Source: Brasenia schreberi | Taxonomy: Eukaryota > Streptophyta > Magnoliopsida > Nymphaeales > Cabombaceae | Direction: 5' to 3' | Length of the DNA: 64,000 nt | NCBI GenBank assembly: GCA_036023115.1 | Contig: JAYKKT010000073.1 | Span: 12,153,001-12,217,000, forward strand | Shown here: one piece after another, positions 61,571 through 64,000 of the stretch | How positions within the stretch are numbered: position 1 is the first letter of the stretch | Layout of the letters: each line of letters starts with the position of its first letter | Notes under the pieces: generated by a model | What the model saw: only the letters and a program-made list of their open reading frames with translations | What the model was told of the DNA's origin: nothing | Database searches by the model: none | Program-made: the position numbers and the translations under genes

Positions 61571-64000
61571 AACAACAACAACAACAACAACTAAGCCTTT
61601 TCCCATACTAGACGGGGTCGGCTACATGGATTCTTTGTTTCCACAGATCCCTATCGTGTGCCATGTTAGCAGTTAACTCCCAATAAGCTAGATCATTCTT
61701 TATTGTTTCTTTCCAACACTTTTGTGGTCGTCCTCTACCTCTTTTAATACTTTCCAAATTTAGTTTTTCTAACCTTCTTACAGGTTCTTCTTTTAATCTT
61801 CTTTCTATATGTCCAAACCATCTTAAACGATGTTCTCTCATTTTATCCTCTATTTGTGCCACTGCTAATTTGTTTCTAATAACCTCATTATGTATACGGT
61901 CTTTTCTTGTATGACCACTCATCCATCTCAACATCTTCATTTCTGTCACAGACATCTTTTGTACATGTTGATGATTAACTGCCCAACACTCAGAACCATA
62001 AAACATGGCAGGCCTAATTGCTACTCTATAATATTTACCTTTTAATTTTAATGGTATCTTCTTATCACAAAGAATACCTGATGCTCCTCTCCATTTTAAC
62101 CAACCATCATTAATTCTATGTGTAACATCTCCATCAATTCTTCCATCACTTTGAAAAATTGACCCTAGGTATTTAAAACTTTCCTTTTGGGGAATACAAT
62201 GTGTGCCAATTTTAATTTCTATGTCCTCTGAAGTAGCCAAATGATCAAACTTACATTCCATATATTCTGTCTTTGTTCTACTAAGTCGGAGGCCTTTGCT
62301 TTCTAATGCTTCTCTCCATAGTTCCAATTTTCTATTAACTTTTTCCTTAGACTCCTCCACTAATACAATGTCATCTGCAAATAACATACACCAAGGTACT
62401 TCATCTTGAATATGTTTTGTTAACTCATCCATCACCATTATAAATAAGTATGGACTTAAAGTTGATCCTTGATGTAACCCAATATTAACTTCAAAGAAGT
62501 CTGTCGTTCCTTCATGAGTCCTCACACATGTTTTTGCACCATCATACATGTCTCTTATAAGGTTAATATATGTCAATGGGATACCTCTTTTTTCCAATGT
62601 TCTCCAAAGAACCTCCCTCGGTACCCTATCATAAGCTTTTTCTAGATCAATAAAGATCATGTGAAGGTCTTTCTTTTTTGCTCTAAAATGTTCTATAAGA
62701 CGTCTCAAAATGTGAATCGCTTCAATAGTAGATCTACCTGGCATAAATCCAAATTGGTTCTCTATTGTACTTGATACTTGTCTTAACCTACGTTCGATAA
62801 TTCTTTCCCATAATTTCATAGTATGACTTATTAGCTTGATACCTCGATAATTCGCACAATTTTGAATGTCTCCCTTGTTCTTATATATGGGTATAAGTGT
62901 ACTTGCTCTCCATTCCTCGGGCATCTTTTGGTTTTTCCATATTTCATTAAATAGTCTTGTGAGCCAAGTGATTCCTATTTCTCCTAGTATTTTCCAAACT
63001 TCTATAGGAATATTATCTGATCCTACCGATTTACCACTCTTCATATGTTTAAGAGCCTCTTTGACTTCATTCTTTTGAATACGTCGGTAGAAATTGTGGT
63101 TTATATACTTTTCTGACTTGGCTAAATCTCCTAAACTAATACTAACATCTTTATTTTCATTAAAAAGATTATAAAAATAGTTTTTCCATCTATTTCTTAT
63201 ATCATCATTTGCCACTAGAATTTTTTCATCCTCGTCTTTTATGCATCTAACATAATTAAGATCTTTAGTTTTTTTATCTCTAGCCCTAGCTATCCTAAAA
63301 ATATCTCTTTCACCCTCTTTTGAGTTGAGTTTTTTATATAAGTCCTCCCAAATCTTAGCTTTTGCTTCACTAACGGCCTTTTTTGCTTCCTTCTTTGCTT
63401 CCTTATAAGCTTCTAAAGTTTCACTAGTTTTCTTAGCATAATGTAATTTGTAACATGCCCTCTTTGCCTTGATTTTATTTTGTACTACTTCACTCCACCA
63501 CCAAGCTTCTTTTTGTGCCGGTACACCTCCCTTAGATACACCTAACACATCTTTCGCCACTTTCCTAATATGTATAGTCATATTGTTCCACATATCAGAG
63601 GGTGTGCCAATATAATTCCAAACATCTCCTTAAAGGACTTTCTGTTTAAATAAATCTTCTTTCTCGCTTTTGAGGTTCCACCATTTAGTCCGAATAGCTC
63701 GATGCACTCTTTTTTTCTTTGTCCATTTTTTTATTTGTAAATACATAACTAAAAGTCGATGTTGGGTGGTTAAGCTTTCTCCTGGAATTACCTTACAATC
63801 TTTACAACATGCTCTATCTTTTTTTCTACAAATAAAGTAATCAATTTGTGTTTGTGCTAAGCCACTCTTATAAGTAATTAAATGTTCATCTCGTTTTTTG
63901 AAGATTGTATTGGCTATAAAGAGATCAAATGACATAGCAAAATTTAAAATCTCCCTACCTTCCTCGTTTATATCCCCATAACCAAAGTTTCCATGAATCC
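61571..64000 (-). mobile_element. RTE-type LINE, nearly intact, running off the window
   Basis: The minus strand reads from inside the endonuclease domain at the window edge to the 3' end: GTAGCCGACCCCGTCTAG (stop at 61608-61610), a short 3' UTR, and a TTG-type tail (seven CAA units at about 61570-61590 in plus sense). The tail is at the junction with the Copia element at about 61566. The 5' end lies beyond 64000. Confidence 0.95.
61608..64000 (-). pseudogene. LINE endonuclease/reverse transcriptase ORF with one nonsense codon
   Basis: The frame is open from the window edge to 61608 except for one TAA at 63630-63632. The sister copy at 22183 has a glutamine codon there (CAA), so a single C-to-T change explains it. 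The endonuclease C-terminal part is present at the edge (NEEGREILNFAMSFDLFI). The RT has [36 protein letters not shown] and an intact FADD catalytic motif at about 62369-62380, then the conserved C-terminal region ([15 protein letters not shown]). It copies LINE RNA into DNA at the target nick. It belongs to the RTE clade, which has one combined ORF. Its good preservation suggests a recent insertion. Confidence 0.93.

Overview
This is nuclear DNA from a flowering plant. The window holds five host genes with plant-type GT-AG introns or clear plant relatives: an F-box/kelch protein, cytosolic ribosomal protein L17, an F-box/LRR protein, a short At4g08330-type protein and an ER metallopeptidase 1-like protein. 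They sit in a repeat-rich, AT-rich background. Plant Copia, hAT and RTE-type LINE families are abundant, and long TA, CT and GT tracts are common. The species cannot be settled from the sequence alone; long TE-filled introns and RTE LINEs suit many non-grass angiosperms.

Layout. 1-11.5 kb has no convincing intact gene: microsatellites, a dispersed repeat family that carries those microsatellites, a LINE fragment, coding-like remnants (1.9-3.1 kb), and two tRNA-derived SINEs with target-site duplications (4.9 and 11.2 kb). 11.6-13.7 kb (+) is the F-box/kelch gene. 14.2 kb has a 181-bp RTE derivative that keeps only both LINE ends. 16.1-21.5 kb is a mosaic of two hAT ends in the same orientation around a Copia pol fragment, followed by a broken hAT transposase gene. 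22.2-25.0 kb (+) is a decayed RTE LINE. 26.4-29.5 kb (-) is a seven-exon RPL17 gene, with an LTR fragment just upstream that points into it. 32.7-33.8 kb (-) is a single-exon FBL12-like gene. 35.4-37.0 kb (-) is a two-exon At4g08330-like gene. 38.3-38.5 kb is a perfect 85-bp-arm hairpin. 41.1-49.6 kb (-) holds the eight 3'-terminal exons of an ERMP1-like gene; the exons for its M28 peptidase domain were not found and probably lie beyond the window or past the TE cluster. 52.3-55.0 kb is a non-autonomous LTR element carrying what looks like a captured RING-type E3 ligase exon. 55.3-64.0 kb is a nest: a minus-strand Copia inside the 5' LTR of a plus-strand Copia, which is cut at its other side by a nearly intact minus-strand RTE LINE running off the window.

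The host genes do not form a pathway. RPL17 is a translation component, the two F-box proteins are probable SCF substrate receptors, ERMP1 is an ER membrane protein, and the At4g08330-type protein is uncharacterised. No wholly new gene system was found. The most unusual items are the E3-exon-carrying LTR element, the end-only LINE derivative, the hAT/Copia mosaic, the perfect hairpin, and the LTR oriented into RPL17.
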